The notes under the pieces were generated by a model. That model searched no databases. It saw nothing but the letters and a program-made list of their open reading frames with translations, and was not told where the DNA came from. From assembly GCA_902515205.1 (NCBI GenBank), contig CABXTU010000001.1:62001-126000 (forward strand): 64,000 nt of DNA. The letters are read 5' to 3'. Made by a program: the position numbers and the translations under genes. The stretch comes from an uncultured Pelagibacteraceae bacterium. GTDB taxonomy: Bacteria > Pseudomonadota > Alphaproteobacteria > Pelagibacterales > Pelagibacteraceae. Within the stretch, counting starts at the first letter, position 1, and every line of letters starts with the position of its first letter. Positions 15,776-25,344 of this stretch are shown one piece after another.

Positions 15776-17083
15776 TTAATTAAATTTTAAAGGAGTGCCA
15801 TCTGGATCTCCTATAATTTTACCGTCTTGCATTTTTACTTTTCCAGCAATTATAGTTGAAATGGGTGTCCCTTTGAATTCAACTCCGTGAAATGGAGACC
15901 ATCCACACTTGCTCTCTATATTTTCATTTTTAATTACAATTTTTTTATTCATATCCACAATAGTAAAATCTGCATCAAATCCTTCTTTTATAAATCCTTT
16001 ATCCTTTATCCCAAAAATTTTTACTGGATTTTCACAAACAAAATTTATTAATTGGTTTAGAGTTAATTTTCCGTCATTAATATGATTTAACATGACTGGC
16101 ATTAAAGTTTGAACACCAGGCATACCAGATGGTGAATTTGGGTATTCTTTATCCTTATTTACTTTTAAATGAGGTGCGTGATCAGAACCTATGGTATCGT
16201 TAAAATTATTTTTAACTGCGTACCATAATCTATCATAGTGAGTCTTATTCCTTATTGGAGGGTTCATCTGAGCATAGGTACCAAGTTTATCATAACAGTC
16301 TGGTGCATAAATTGTTAAATGCTGTGGAGTAATCTCAAAAGTAATATTTCCTTTATGTTGAGATAAGAAATCAATTTCTTGCTTTGTCGTAATATGGAGA
16401 ACGTGCGCTTTTTTATTATAACGGTTAGCAATACGAACTATCCTTCTTGTTGATGATATTGCACATTCGTCACTTCTCCATATTGGGTGAGAATGAACAT
16501 CACCTTTTTTAATCAATTTTTTATTAACATTTAAAATTGCTTCATCCTCAGAGTGGACAGCTACAACTTTAGAACTATTTTGAAATACTGTCTCAATATC
16601 TTTTTCATCAGCAACTAAAAGATTTCCTGTTGAAGAACCTGCAAAAAGTTTTATCCCACAACAACCTTCTAAATTTTTTAAATCTGCTAAATCATTAGCA
16701 TTAGTTGCTGTTGCACCAAAATAAAAAGCGTAATTGCAATACATTCTATTTTTTGCAAGGTCTAATTTTTTTTGGAATTCTTTTTTGTTCGATGTTGGGG
16801 GATTAGTGTTTGGCATTTCAAATACTGCTGTTATCCCTCCAGCAATAGCTGCTCTACTTCCTGAGTGGAGATCTTCGGTATCTGTAGATCCTGGCTCTCT
16901 AAAATGAGTTTGAGTATCTATACATCCTGGTAAAACAGTTAGACCTTTAGCATCTATGGTGTCTTTGGCCTCTTCAGTGATTTTGCCTATGTTTTGAATT
17001 TTGCCACCCTTGACAGAAACATCAACATCTTTAAGCTCCCCATCAATATAACACTGACCATTTTTGATTATAAGATCTAACAT
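15776..17083 (-). CDS. pyrC: Dihydroorotase
   Basis: Amidohydrolase of pyrimidine synthesis that cyclises carbamoyl aspartate to dihydroorotate. It has 435 residues. The expected DxHxHFREPG metal motif reads DTQTHFREPG, with Gln58 in place of the first His and His60 kept. Other metal and substrate motifs remain: KLFAGSSTGNLLV, VHSEDE, HVLHITT and SDHAPH. The DTQ-type motif occurs in a known alphaproteobacterial DHOase branch, so it is probably functional, though with an altered metal site. carAB, the preceding pathway step, is also in the window at 55-59 kb but not linked. Confidence 0.88.
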   Translation of the reverse strand: MLDLIIKNGQCYIDGELKDVDVSVKGGKIQNIGKITEEAKDTIDAKGLTVLPGCIDTQTHFREPGSTDTEDLHSGSRAAIAGGITAVFEMPNTNPPTSNKKEFQKKLDLAKNRMYCNYAFYFGATATNANDLADLKNLEGCCGIKLFAGSSTGNLLVADEKDIETVFQNSSKVVAVHSEDEAILNVNKKLIKKGDVHSHPIWRSDECAISSTRRIVRIANRYNKKAHVLHITTKQEIDFLSQHKGNITFEITPQHLTIYAPDCYDKLGTYAQMNPPIRNKTHYDRLWYAVKNNFNDTIGSDHAPHLKVNKDKEYPNSPSGMPGVQTLMPVMLNHINDGKLTLNQLINFVCENPVKIFGIKDKGFIKEGFDADFTIVDMNKKIVIKNENIESKCGWSPFHGVEFKGTPISTIIAGKVKMQDGKIIGDPDGTPLKFN

Positions 17084-17126
17084 TTATAAAAAAAGTAATT
17101 ATATTAAAAGTTAGTTTGATGCAAAT

Positions 17127-18014
17127 ATGAAAAATAGTGTTTTTATATTACAGGATAGAGCCATAATTTATGTCAATGGTGTAGATGCTAAAGATTTTTT
17201 ACAAAATCTTATAAGCAATGACATTAATAAAGTTACAGATAATTCAAGTTGTTTTGCCTCTTTACTGACCCCGCAAGGTAAATTTCTATTTGAATTTATA
17301 ATAGTTAAACATAAATCAGGCTTTTTCATTGATTGTGAAAAAAACCAATCCGATGAAATATTCAACCAATTGAGTCTATATAAAATTAGATCAAAAGTTG
17401 AAATTTTAAATTTAAGCAATGAATTTGTTGTTGCAAGCTTTGGGTACGAAAAATACCTATCAATTGATGGTTCAAAGGATATTTTGGGTTTCACCTTCAA
17501 GTATAGAGAAGACCCAATTATTTTAGATCCAAGAAATAAAAGTTTAGGTGCAAGATTAATCATTAACTTAGAGAAGCTTTATTTATCCCTTAAAAAATTA
17601 GATCTTAAAGATGATAAAGTTGAGTATTATTATATTCAAAGTCATAATCTTGGGATTGTTCCAAAAAATCTCAATCAACTACAAAATAAATTATTTGGTA
17701 TTGAATGTAATTACGAAGAACTAAATGGTATAGATTTTAAAAAAGGATGTTATGTTGGACAAGAAAATACTGCAAGAATCAAGTTAAAAAATAAACTTTC
17801 AAAAAGATTACTACCAATCAAAGTTATCGAAGGCGAGCTATCTGAAAATGAAAAAATTTACAATAATAATATCGAAATTGGAAAAATTCTTATAAGTAAT
17901 GATTATCCTTTTGGACTAATCAAATATCGAGATGAGAATTTTAATAAAAATCAAACTTTTAAAAGTGAAAATGGTTCTTTTAAAATTTTTATACCTGAAT
18001 GGCTAAAAATTTAA
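17127..18014 (+). CDS. ygfZ: YgfZ/GcvT-like folate-binding Fe-S protein factor
   Basis: Tetrahydrofolate-binding protein of 295 residues. The diagnostic motif K-G-C-Y-V-G-Q-E is at residues 206-213, with Cys208 the conserved cysteine of YgfZ/IBA57 proteins that help maintain certain [4Fe-4S] enzymes. The N-terminal part (VNGVDAKDFLQNLISNDI) is also typical. It is divergent from pyrC with a 43-bp gap, and tRNA-Leu lies convergently right after it. Folate involvement is known for the family; its Fe-S clients here are not identified, though NadA downstream is an Fe-S enzyme. Confidence 0.9.
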   Translation: MKNSVFILQDRAIIYVNGVDAKDFLQNLISNDINKVTDNSSCFASLLTPQGKFLFEFIIVKHKSGFFIDCEKNQSDEIFNQLSLYKIRSKVEILNLSNEFVVASFGYEKYLSIDGSKDILGFTFKYREDPIILDPRNKSLGARLIINLEKLYLSLKKLDLKDDKVEYYYIQSHNLGIVPKNLNQLQNKLFGIECNYEELNGIDFKKGCYVGQENTARIKLKNKLSKRLLPIKVIEGELSENEKIYNNNIEIGKILISNDYPFGLIKYRDENFNKNQTFKSENGSFKIFIPEWLKI

Positions 18015-18019
18015 GTTTT

Positions 18020-18105
18020 TGGTGCGGCCAGAGAGACTCGAACTCTCATGGACTAGGTCCACACGGCCCTCAACCGTGCCTGTCTACCAATTTCAGCATG
18101 GCCGC
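18020..18105 (-). tRNA. tRNA-Leu (anticodon GAG)
   Basis: An 86-nt minus-strand gene including an encoded CCA. The acceptor stem is GCGGCCA/TGGCCGC. The anticodon arm CACGG-TTGAGGG-CCGTG gives anticodon GAG. A long variable arm typical of tRNA-Leu follows, then a canonical T-loop TTCGAGT. The D-loop contains the normal GG. It lies between ygfZ and nadA. Confidence 0.95.
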
Positions 18106-18161
18106 AAATATGACCCACATTAAATCAATGACAAGTAGGTTTCAAATTGATAAATTTTCTT

Positions 18162-19151
18162 ATGGAATTTAATCAAGAGGTTAAAAAAGCTACTGATCCA
18201 ATTTATCAGAAGATATCAAAGGTTATGCCTGAGATTGAATGGTCAGTGCATGCTCCCTATATTCATAAAATTAATAAATTAAAAAAAGAAAAAAACGCCG
18301 TTATTCTTGCTCATAACTATCAAACACCAGAAATCTACCATGGTATAGCAGATTTTTCTGCAGACTCTTTAGCATTAGCAGTTGAAGCATCAAAAACTTC
18401 AGCAGATATAATCGTGATGGCTGGAGTTCATTTCATGGCTGAGACAGCAAAACTAATGAGCCCTAATAAAAAAGTTTTATTACCAGATATGAAAGCAGGG
18501 TGCTCTTTATCATCTTCAATTACAGGTAAAGACGTGAGACTTTTAAAAGAAAAATATCCAGGTGTTCCTGTGGTTTCTTATGTAAATACATCTGCAGATG
18601 TAAAAGCAGAAACCGATATATGTTGTACTTCTGCTAATGCTGTTAAAATTGTTAAATCACTAGGAGTTAAAAAAGTAATTTTTTTACCTGATGATTATTT
18701 AGCTAAATATGTTGCTTCTCAGACAGATATTGAAATTATTGCATGGAAAGGTATTTGCATGGTCCATGATCAATTTAATGAAAAAGAAATTAATGATATA
18801 AGAAGTAAAAATCCTGGAATTAAAATTATAGCTCATCCTGAGTGTCCGCCAGAAGTAATCAAAGCTAGTGATTTTGCTGGCTCAACTTCTGGTATGATAA
18901 ATTATGTAAAAGATAACCAACCTAAAAAAGTTATGATGGTCACTGAATGTTCAATGAGTGATAATATCCAAGTAGAAAATCCAAATGTTGAATTTATAAG
19001 ACCATGCAATCTATGCCCACACATGAAAAGAATAACTTTACCAAAAATTTTAGACTGTTTGGAGAATGAAATTGGTGAAATTATTATGGATCAAGAGACA
19101 ATTAACAAAGCAAGATTGTCAGTAGAAAAAATGGTCGCTATTGGTAGATAG
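18162..19151 (+). CDS. nadA: Quinolinate synthase A
   Basis: [4Fe-4S] enzyme that condenses iminoaspartate with dihydroxyacetone phosphate to form quinolinate in NAD synthesis. About 329 residues from the ATG at 18162 (an in-frame TTG at 18147 would add five residues). It shows the NadA signatures AHNYQTPEIYHGIADFSADSLAL and MAGVHFMAETAKLMSP. Candidate cluster cysteines lie in AGCSLSS, HPECPPEV and PCNLCPHMKRIT. nadC follows 6 bp later. No nadB (aspartate oxidase) is in the window. Confidence 0.96.
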   Translation: MEFNQEVKKATDPIYQKISKVMPEIEWSVHAPYIHKINKLKKEKNAVILAHNYQTPEIYHGIADFSADSLALAVEASKTSADIIVMAGVHFMAETAKLMSPNKKVLLPDMKAGCSLSSSITGKDVRLLKEKYPGVPVVSYVNTSADVKAETDICCTSANAVKIVKSLGVKKVIFLPDDYLAKYVASQTDIEIIAWKGICMVHDQFNEKEINDIRSKNPGIKIIAHPECPPEVIKASDFAGSTSGMINYVKDNQPKKVMMVTECSMSDNIQVENPNVEFIRPCNLCPHMKRITLPKILDCLENEIGEIIMDQETINKARLSVEKMVAIGR

Positions 19152-19157
19152 CTTTTT

Positions 19158-19991
19158 GTGTCAAAAATAAAACTTAGTGAAAATTTTATAAGAAATACAG
19201 TTAAGCTTGCACTTAATGAAGATTTATTTCCATCTGGAGATATAACTTCAAATCTTGTTAAAAATAATAAAATAATAAAAGTAAAATTAATATCAAATCA
19301 AGATGCTATAATTGGTGGTCTTTTATTTGCAAAACATACCTTTTTATTAATTGATAAAAAAATAAAATTTATTATCAAAAAAAAAGATGGCTCTTCTGTA
19401 AAAAAAAAAACTTTGATTGCTACGATTCAAGGAAAAGCACAAAATATATTAATTGCTGAGAGAGTTGCTTTAAATTATTTGTCCCATATTTCAGGAATTG
19501 CAACTAAGACAAACCAGTTTGTTAAATTGGCAGGTAAAAAATGTAAAATTTGTTGTACACGTAAAACAATTCCAAACTTGAGAGTAATTCAAAAATATGC
19601 TGTTAAACTAGGTGGAGGAGTCAATCATAGATTTAATTTGAGTGATGAATATTTAATTAAAGACAATCATATAGCTTCTTCAAATATAAAAAGTTTAGTC
19701 TCTTTGGCTATTAAAAATAAAAAGGGTAAAAAAATTACTGTAGAAGTTGATAATTTAAAACAACTTAAACAAATAATAGGTCTCAAATTTAATACTGTTT
19801 TATTTGATAATATGAATATTAAAAATTTAAAAATAGGTGTTAAGATTGCTAAGAAATATTATGAAACCGAAGCCTCCGGAAATGTTACGCTTAAAAAAGT
19901 AAAATTAATTGCAGCTACTGGGGTTGATAGAATTTCAGTAGGAAGCATCACTCACAGCGTTCCTGCCGTCGATCTAAAATTAGAAATTTAA
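19158..19991 (+). CDS. nadC: Nicotinate-nucleotide pyrophosphorylase (quinolinate phosphoribosyltransferase)
   Basis: Decarboxylating phosphoribosyltransferase that converts quinolinate and PRPP to nicotinate mononucleotide, the step after NadA. It has 277 residues and begins with GTG at 19158, 6 bp after nadA. Family motifs are clear: ALNEDLFPSGDITS near the N-terminus, AERVALNYLSHISGIAT, CTRKTIPNLRVIQKYAVKLGGGVNHR, and EVDNLKQLKQI. The C-terminal 4 bp overlap the convergent MazG-like gene. nadA-nadC form an operon on the plus strand. Confidence 0.96.
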   Translation: MSKIKLSENFIRNTVKLALNEDLFPSGDITSNLVKNNKIIKVKLISNQDAIIGGLLFAKHTFLLIDKKIKFIIKKKDGSSVKKKTLIATIQGKAQNILIAERVALNYLSHISGIATKTNQFVKLAGKKCKICCTRKTIPNLRVIQKYAVKLGGGVNHRFNLSDEYLIKDNHIASSNIKSLVSLAIKNKKGKKITVEVDNLKQLKQIIGLKFNTVLFDNMNIKNLKIGVKIAKKYYETEASGNVTLKKVKLIAATGVDRISVGSITHSVPAVDLKLEI

Positions 19992-20359
19992 TTAACAAAT
20001 TTTGAAAGATCAGGTTTAAAATAGTTGGGACCTTTCATAACTTTTCCTGACTCATTATAAATTGGCTTCCCATTTTTATCTAATTTACTCATATTAGAAT
20101 TTTGAACCTCCTCAAAACACTTATCCAAATCAATACCAAATGCATGCCCTGCTCCATAAGTAACATACAAGATATCTGTTAATGCGTCTGCTACCTCTAA
20201 CAAATTGTTATTTTTCATAGCCTCTGAAAGCTCATCAAGTTCCTCTTTAATTAGATCGATCCTAAGTTTATTGATTTTATCTGTACTAAATGCAGGTCTA
20301 TCCTTTACCTCTTGGCCAAAAGTTTTCATGAAAGTTGCGACCTTATTAAAATTTGACAT
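19988..20359 (-). CDS. MazG/PRA-PH-like NTP pyrophosphohydrolase
   Basis: All-alpha nucleotide pyrophosphatase of 123 residues. The metal-binding helices are visible as KEELDELSEAM (EExxE type) and EVADALTDILYVTYG (ExxDxxxD type), the signature of the MazG/HisE superfamily. The C-terminal tail NGKPIYNESGKVMKGPNYFKPDL is shared with a group of phage and bacterial MazG-like or Cof-associated proteins. It could clean house nucleotides (for example dCTP or damaged NTPs); it is not obviously histidine HisE, since no his genes are near. Convergent with nadC, divergent from fumC. Confidence 0.82.
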   Translation of the reverse strand: MSNFNKVATFMKTFGQEVKDRPAFSTDKINKLRIDLIKEELDELSEAMKNNNLLEVADALTDILYVTYGAGHAFGIDLDKCFEEVQNSNMSKLDKNGKPIYNESGKVMKGPNYFKPDLSKFVN

Positions 20360-20425
20360 ATTGCTCCTGTAAGTTTTTTAAAATTAATGTATATTAATAA
20401 TAATTTATTAATTACTTGTTAATCA

Positions 20426-21814
20426 ATGAAATTAAGAAAAGAATTCGATAGTATTGGCTCAATAAATGTTCCTGGTGATAAATACTGGGGAGCTTCAACA
20501 CAAAGATCCAAAAAATATTTTGATGTGGGTGAGTTTTTAATCAGACCAGTTTTAATTAGATCAATCGCTATAATTAAAAAAGCTGCTGCAATAGTTCATG
20601 GTAAAGAAAAACAAATCTTGCCTAAAATTTCAAAGGCTATAATAAAAGCATCTAATGAAGTAATATCTGGTAAGTTAGATGAGCATTTTCCTTTAAAAGT
20701 TTGGCAAACAGGATCTGGCACTCAAACAAATATGAATGTTAATGAAGTCATTGCAAACAGAGCTATTGAAATTTTGGGTGGTAAAAAGGGTTCCAAAAAA
20801 CCTGTGCACCCTAATGATCATGTTAATAAGTCTCAATCTACTAATGATGTTTTTCCTACTGCGATGCATATTGCTATTGCGAGTGAAACTAAAAATAAAC
20901 TAATACCATCTTTAGAATTATTAAATAAAGAATTAAAAAAGAAAGTTTCTCAGTTCAAAAATATAATTAAAGTTGGCCGAACTCACTTACAAGATGCAAC
21001 ACCACTGTCTTTAGGACAAGAATTTTCAGGATATCAATCACAGTTAGAGGACTGTATTTTTAGAATTAAAAATGCCTTAAACGAAATTTATTTTTTAGCT
21101 CAAGGAGGAACTGCGGTTGGAACGGGGATTAACAGCAAGAAAGGTTTTGATAAAAAAATTATAAATGAAATAAAAAAAATTACTAAAATTCCATTTAAAC
21201 CAACTAAAAATAAATTTGCATCATTGGCTGCACATGATGAGATTGTTAATTTTTCAGGTACATTAAATACTACAGCAGTATGTTTGATGAAAATTGCAAA
21301 TGACATTAGATTTTTAGGGTCAGGACCAAGAGCTGGCTATGGTGAGATCATTTTACCTGCCAACGAACCAGGATCATCAATTATGCCAGGTAAAGTTAAT
21401 CCAACTCAATCAGAGGCCGTGACAATGGTTTGTGTCAAAGTTATTGGAAATCATAATGGAATAACTATTGCTGGTTCTCATGGACATTTTGAGTTAAATG
21501 TTTTTAAACCATTAATTGCACATAATATATTACAATCTATAGACCTGCTTGCAGATAGTACTAAAAATTTTTCTACTTACTGTGTAAAAGGTATTGAAGC
21601 TGACAAAATTAAAATTAAAAAATTTTTAGATAATTCATTAATGCTAGTAACAGCTCTAGCCCCTCATATAGGGTATGATAATTCATCAAAAATCGCAAAA
21701 AAAGCACTTAAAAATAATACTACACTTAAAGAAGAAGCTTTAAAAAGTGGATTAATAAGTGAGAAAGACTTCAATAAAATTGTAAATCCAAAAAAAATGA
21801 TTCACCCAGCGTAA
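20426..21814 (+). CDS. fumC: Class II fumarate hydratase
   Basis: Iron-independent fumarase of the TCA cycle, 462 residues. The superfamily signature [13 protein letters not shown], which carries the catalytic loop serine, is present, as are [19 protein letters not shown] and [19 protein letters not shown], which separate fumarase from aspartase and argininosuccinate lyase. It overlaps the convergent AsmA-like gene by 13 bp. Choosing the Fe-S-free class II enzyme is usual for SAR11-like genomes. Confidence 0.97.
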   Translation: MKLRKEFDSIGSINVPGDKYWGASTQRSKKYFDVGEFLIRPVLIRSIAIIKKAAAIVHGKEKQILPKISKAIIKASNEVISGKLDEHFPLKVWQTGSGTQTNMNVNEVIANRAIEILGGKKGSKKPVHPNDHVNKSQSTNDVFPTAMHIAIASETKNKLIPSLELLNKELKKKVSQFKNIIKVGRTHLQDATPLSLGQEFSGYQSQLEDCIFRIKNALNEIYFLAQGGTAVGTGINSKKGFDKKIINEIKKITKIPFKPTKNKFASLAAHDEIVNFSGTLNTTAVCLMKIANDIRFLGSGPRAGYGEIILPANEPGSSIMPGKVNPTQSEAVTMVCVKVIGNHNGITIAGSHGHFELNVFKPLIAHNILQSIDLLADSTKNFSTYCVKGIEADKIKIKKFLDNSLMLVTALAPHIGYDNSSKIAKKALKNNTTLKEEALKSGLISEKDFNKIVNPKKMIHPA

Positions 21815-23277
21815 GAAGCGAAGAAATTATTTACAAAATTTTTAAATTTAATCTTATTAAATATTCTATCATTACTTAAATTAAAATCTGAGATATATTT
21901 TTCTAATTTTGAATTTTGCTGATTATCAACTTTGATATTATCAAAAGTTATTTTTTGTGTGTTTAAATTGTATAAAAAATCAATTGTTATTTGATCAATC
22001 TTTCTTCTATTCATTTTAGGAACCTGAAATGATTTATAAAAATTATCTATTTGCTTAAAATTCAAAATAAAGTTTCCTGTTAAATTAATTTGATTTTTTT
22101 CATTAATTAATAAACTTTCTTTTAAAATTATTTGAAGATTATCTTTCCACATTACTCTAGAATTTGAAAATCCAATGTTACCCTCATCAATTATTATTTT
22201 TAATGATAAGTTGTTAAGATCATCTAAATTTGTGATATTCTTAACATTAAAATCTATGTTTGAATTAATATTTCTATTATTAAGGATTCCTGAGTTAATT
22301 AAATCAATCAAAAAAAAATTATCTTTAAATAAATTTTTTGAACTTAAACTATCATAATTAAATTTTGCAGTAACATAAAATGGTTTAAATTCTATAACAC
22401 CTTCATAGTTATTTTTTAAAGCTTCTGAATTAAAATTTAGTGAATTTTTTTTGAATTGATAATTGAAAGAGGTAGTTTTATTTATGAATGAAATTTCAGT
22501 AAAACCTTTTTTAATCTCATTGTTAAAATAAAAATTATTGTCAATATTAAGTCTAATTTTTTTTGAATTAAATTTTGTAATTACTATCTTGTTAAACTTA
22601 TCTTTCCTGATCTCAAGTTTAAAAGGAATATTGAAAACTTCATTCTTAAAAATAAGTACATTTACCAAGTTTTTTGAATCATAATAAAAGCTACTATTTC
22701 TTATCTTATTTATAAAGAGAACATCATTGTAATTATTTTTAAAAAAAATATTTCCATCTGCTATTGAAATCTTATTTTCATTTGGCTCGATATCTAAAAA
22801 TTTTAAAAAAAAAGTTAAATCACTTACTTCAATATTAAAGTCTATTTTTTGGAATACTAGGTCTTTGATTTCAATTTTATTAATATTAAAGAACTTATTT
22901 ATCTCAAAATAAATTTTAAAATTTTCAGCGATAGCTATTTTTTCTTTCTCTTTAATTAACGATAAATTTTCTGCCAAGAAATGAGGCTTAGGTAACAACC
23001 TATATTTGATTTTATCATTAAATTTAATATTAATATCGTATTTATTAATTATTTGATCCTTTATTTGAGACTGAATAATATCCTTGTTATAGAATGTTGG
23101 TATTAATAAGTAAATCAGTGTCAAGATAGCTAGTATACCTGAAGCAAAAAAAACTCTATTATAAGGACTAAATTTAAACTTTTTTATATCTTTAATAAAA
23201 GATTTTAATTTATTAAAATAACTCTCTAACGACTCATTTATTATTAAAAGTTGTTTTTGATGTTTTTGTTTGCTCAT
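21802..23277 (-). CDS. AsmA-family-like membrane-anchored protein
   Basis: A 491-residue protein with a short cytoplasmic start, one transmembrane helix around residues 43-65 ([19 protein letters not shown]), and a long periplasmic beta-rich, Asn/Phe/Lys-rich region. The segment after the helix ([27 protein letters not shown]) resembles the N-terminal module of AsmA/DUF748-type proteins. Those proteins are linked to outer-membrane assembly or lipid transport between membranes. It overlaps the end of fumC by 13 bp and is divergent from uvrD across 33 bp. The exact role is inferred from the fold alone. Confidence 0.65.
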   Translation of the reverse strand: MSKQKHQKQLLIINESLESYFNKLKSFIKDIKKFKFSPYNRVFFASGILAILTLIYLLIPTFYNKDIIQSQIKDQIINKYDINIKFNDKIKYRLLPKPHFLAENLSLIKEKEKIAIAENFKIYFEINKFFNINKIEIKDLVFQKIDFNIEVSDLTFFLKFLDIEPNENKISIADGNIFFKNNYNDVLFINKIRNSSFYYDSKNLVNVLIFKNEVFNIPFKLEIRKDKFNKIVITKFNSKKIRLNIDNNFYFNNEIKKGFTEISFINKTTSFNYQFKKNSLNFNSEALKNNYEGVIEFKPFYVTAKFNYDSLSSKNLFKDNFFLIDLINSGILNNRNINSNIDFNVKNITNLDDLNNLSLKIIIDEGNIGFSNSRVMWKDNLQIILKESLLINEKNQINLTGNFILNFKQIDNFYKSFQVPKMNRRKIDQITIDFLYNLNTQKITFDNIKVDNQQNSKLEKYISDFNLSNDRIFNKIKFKNFVNNFFASYAG

Positions 23278-23310
23278 AAAGTAAGCTGAACTTATAAATA
23301 ATTATTTGAA

Positions 23311-25344
23311 ATGGTAAACTCTGAATTTTTAAAAAATTTGAATAAATCTCAAAAAGAGGCCGTAATGTATCTTGACGGTCCACTATTGATTGTAGCTGGG
23401 GCGGGTTCAGGAAAAACCAAAGTTTTAACTACACGAATTGCTAATATTATCCACGAAAAAAAAGCTTTTCCAAATCAAATTTTAGCTGTGACATTTACAA
23501 ATAAAGCAGCAAGAGAAATGCAAGTGAGAGTAAGTAAAATTCTTGGCTCGACTGCTACTGGATTATCTTGGCTGGGAACATTTCACTCAATATGTGCAAA
23601 AATTTTAAGAAAGCACGCTTCAGCTGTGAGTCTTCAATCAAATTTTACAATAATTGATACTGATGATCAAATCCGATTAATTAAAAACATATGTAAAGCT
23701 GAAAATGTTGATGTCAAAAAATTAGCCCCAAGGTATATACTTGCAATTATTGATCGTTGGAAAAATAAGGGATTTTATCCAGAAGAGGTAATAATAAATT
23801 CAAAAGATATTTATGAAAAAAATATCCTACCAATTTATAAAATTTATCAACAAAAATTAATTGACCTTAACTCATGTGATTTTGGTGATTTAATTTTGCA
23901 TTCTGTAAAAATTTTTGAAAAACACTCAGATATAAGAGAAATTTATTCAAAAAATTTTAGATATATTCTAGTAGATGAATACCAAGATACAAATTTCATT
24001 CAAAGTAAATGGCTTAATTTATTAGTTAATAAAAATAAAAACATTTGTTGTGTTGGAGATGATGATCAATCAATCTATAGTTGGAGGGGTGCAGAAATTA
24101 AAAATTTTTTAGAATTTGATCAAGTATTTAAAAATACTAAAGTTATAAGACTTGAAGAAAATTATAGGTCTACTGAAAATATATTGTCAGTTGCTTCTGA
24201 ACTAATTTCAAATAATAAAAATAGAGTTGGTAAAACTCTAAAAACTACAATGGAAGAAGGGGATTTGGTAAAACTATACTGTTTTAAAAATGTAAAAGAT
24301 GAAGCAATGGGAATTTCAGATGAAATTGAAAAGATTAAAAAAGAATGCTCATATAATAATATTGCCATATTAGTAAGAGCAATATTTCAAACAAGAGAAT
24401 TTGAAGAAAGATTTTTAAAAATAGGTATGCCCTATAGAATTTTAGGAGGAACAAAATTTTACGAAAGAGCAGAAATTAAAGATTGTATAGCATACTTAAG
24501 ATTAATTTATCAAAAAAAAGATGACCTAGCTTTTGAAAGAATTGTAAATAATCCAAAACGCTCAATTGGTGACAGCACTCTTAAATCGATTCATTTGTAT
24601 TCTAAGAATAACACAGTTTGTCTAGAAATTGCATCTAGGAAAATGATAGAGAATAACTTGATAAAACCTAAACCAAAAATTGGTTTAATTATGTTTTTAA
24701 ATTTAATCGCAAAATTGAGAAATGATTTAGAAATGAAGACAGTAAGTCATGTAAAATTATTACAAAATATTTTAGATGAGTCAGGATATTCATCAATGCT
24801 TAAAAATAAAAAAGACTTAGATAATGAAAATAGATTAGAAAATATAAAAGAATTATTAAGTGCAATGAAAGAATTTGATAATTTGGAAAGCTTTTTAGAA
24901 CATGTTTCTTTAGCAACCTCTGTAGATCAAGAATGGGAAGGAGAAAAGATTAATATGATGACTATGCATGCTGCAAAAGGTTTGGAATTTGAAACTATTT
25001 TTTTACCTGGATGGGAAGAAGGACTCTTTCCTCATCAGAAATCTATTGAGGAAAAAGGCCAAAATGGATTAGAAGAGGAAAGAAGGCTAGCATATGTAGG
25101 GATTACCAGGGCAAAAAAGAGAGCAATTATTTCCTTTTCAATGAATAGATTTTATCAAGGAGATTGGATTGAAAGCATGGCATCAAGATTTATAGAGGAA
25201 CTTCCAGAAAAATATTTAGAAAAAAATTCAGTTTTTGATGAAGATAAATATATAGATGATGAATTTGAATTTAATCAAGATATTGATGTTGAGGATAATG
25301 TTAGAAGTCCGGGATGGATAAGATATCAAAAAAGAATTAAATGA
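23311..25344 (+). CDS. uvrD: UvrD/PcrA-type superfamily 1A DNA helicase
   Basis: ATP-driven 3'-5' helicase for nucleotide excision and mismatch repair and for displacing proteins from DNA. It has 677 residues. Walker A GAGSGKT is at residues 30-36, followed by TFTNKAAREM (motif Ia), LVDEYQDTN (motif II), GDDDQSIYSWRGA (motif III), TMHAAKGLEFE (motif V) and EERRLAYVGITRA (motif VI). It is slightly shorter than E. coli UvrD (720), mostly at the C-terminus. pepP follows in an ATGA overlap. Confidence 0.95.
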   Translation: MVNSEFLKNLNKSQKEAVMYLDGPLLIVAGAGSGKTKVLTTRIANIIHEKKAFPNQILAVTFTNKAAREMQVRVSKILGSTATGLSWLGTFHSICAKILRKHASAVSLQSNFTIIDTDDQIRLIKNICKAENVDVKKLAPRYILAIIDRWKNKGFYPEEVIINSKDIYEKNILPIYKIYQQKLIDLNSCDFGDLILHSVKIFEKHSDIREIYSKNFRYILVDEYQDTNFIQSKWLNLLVNKNKNICCVGDDDQSIYSWRGAEIKNFLEFDQVFKNTKVIRLEENYRSTENILSVASELISNNKNRVGKTLKTTMEEGDLVKLYCFKNVKDEAMGISDEIEKIKKECSYNNIAILVRAIFQTREFEERFLKIGMPYRILGGTKFYERAEIKDCIAYLRLIYQKKDDLAFERIVNNPKRSIGDSTLKSIHLYSKNNTVCLEIASRKMIENNLIKPKPKIGLIMFLNLIAKLRNDLEMKTVSHVKLLQNILDESGYSSMLKNKKDLDNENRLENIKELLSAMKEFDNLESFLEHVSLATSVDQEWEGEKINMMTMHAAKGLEFETIFLPGWEEGLFPHQKSIEEKGQNGLEEERRLAYVGITRAKKRAIISFSMNRFYQGDWIESMASRFIEELPEKYLEKNSVFDEDKYIDDEFEFNQDIDVEDNVRSPGWIRYQKRIK

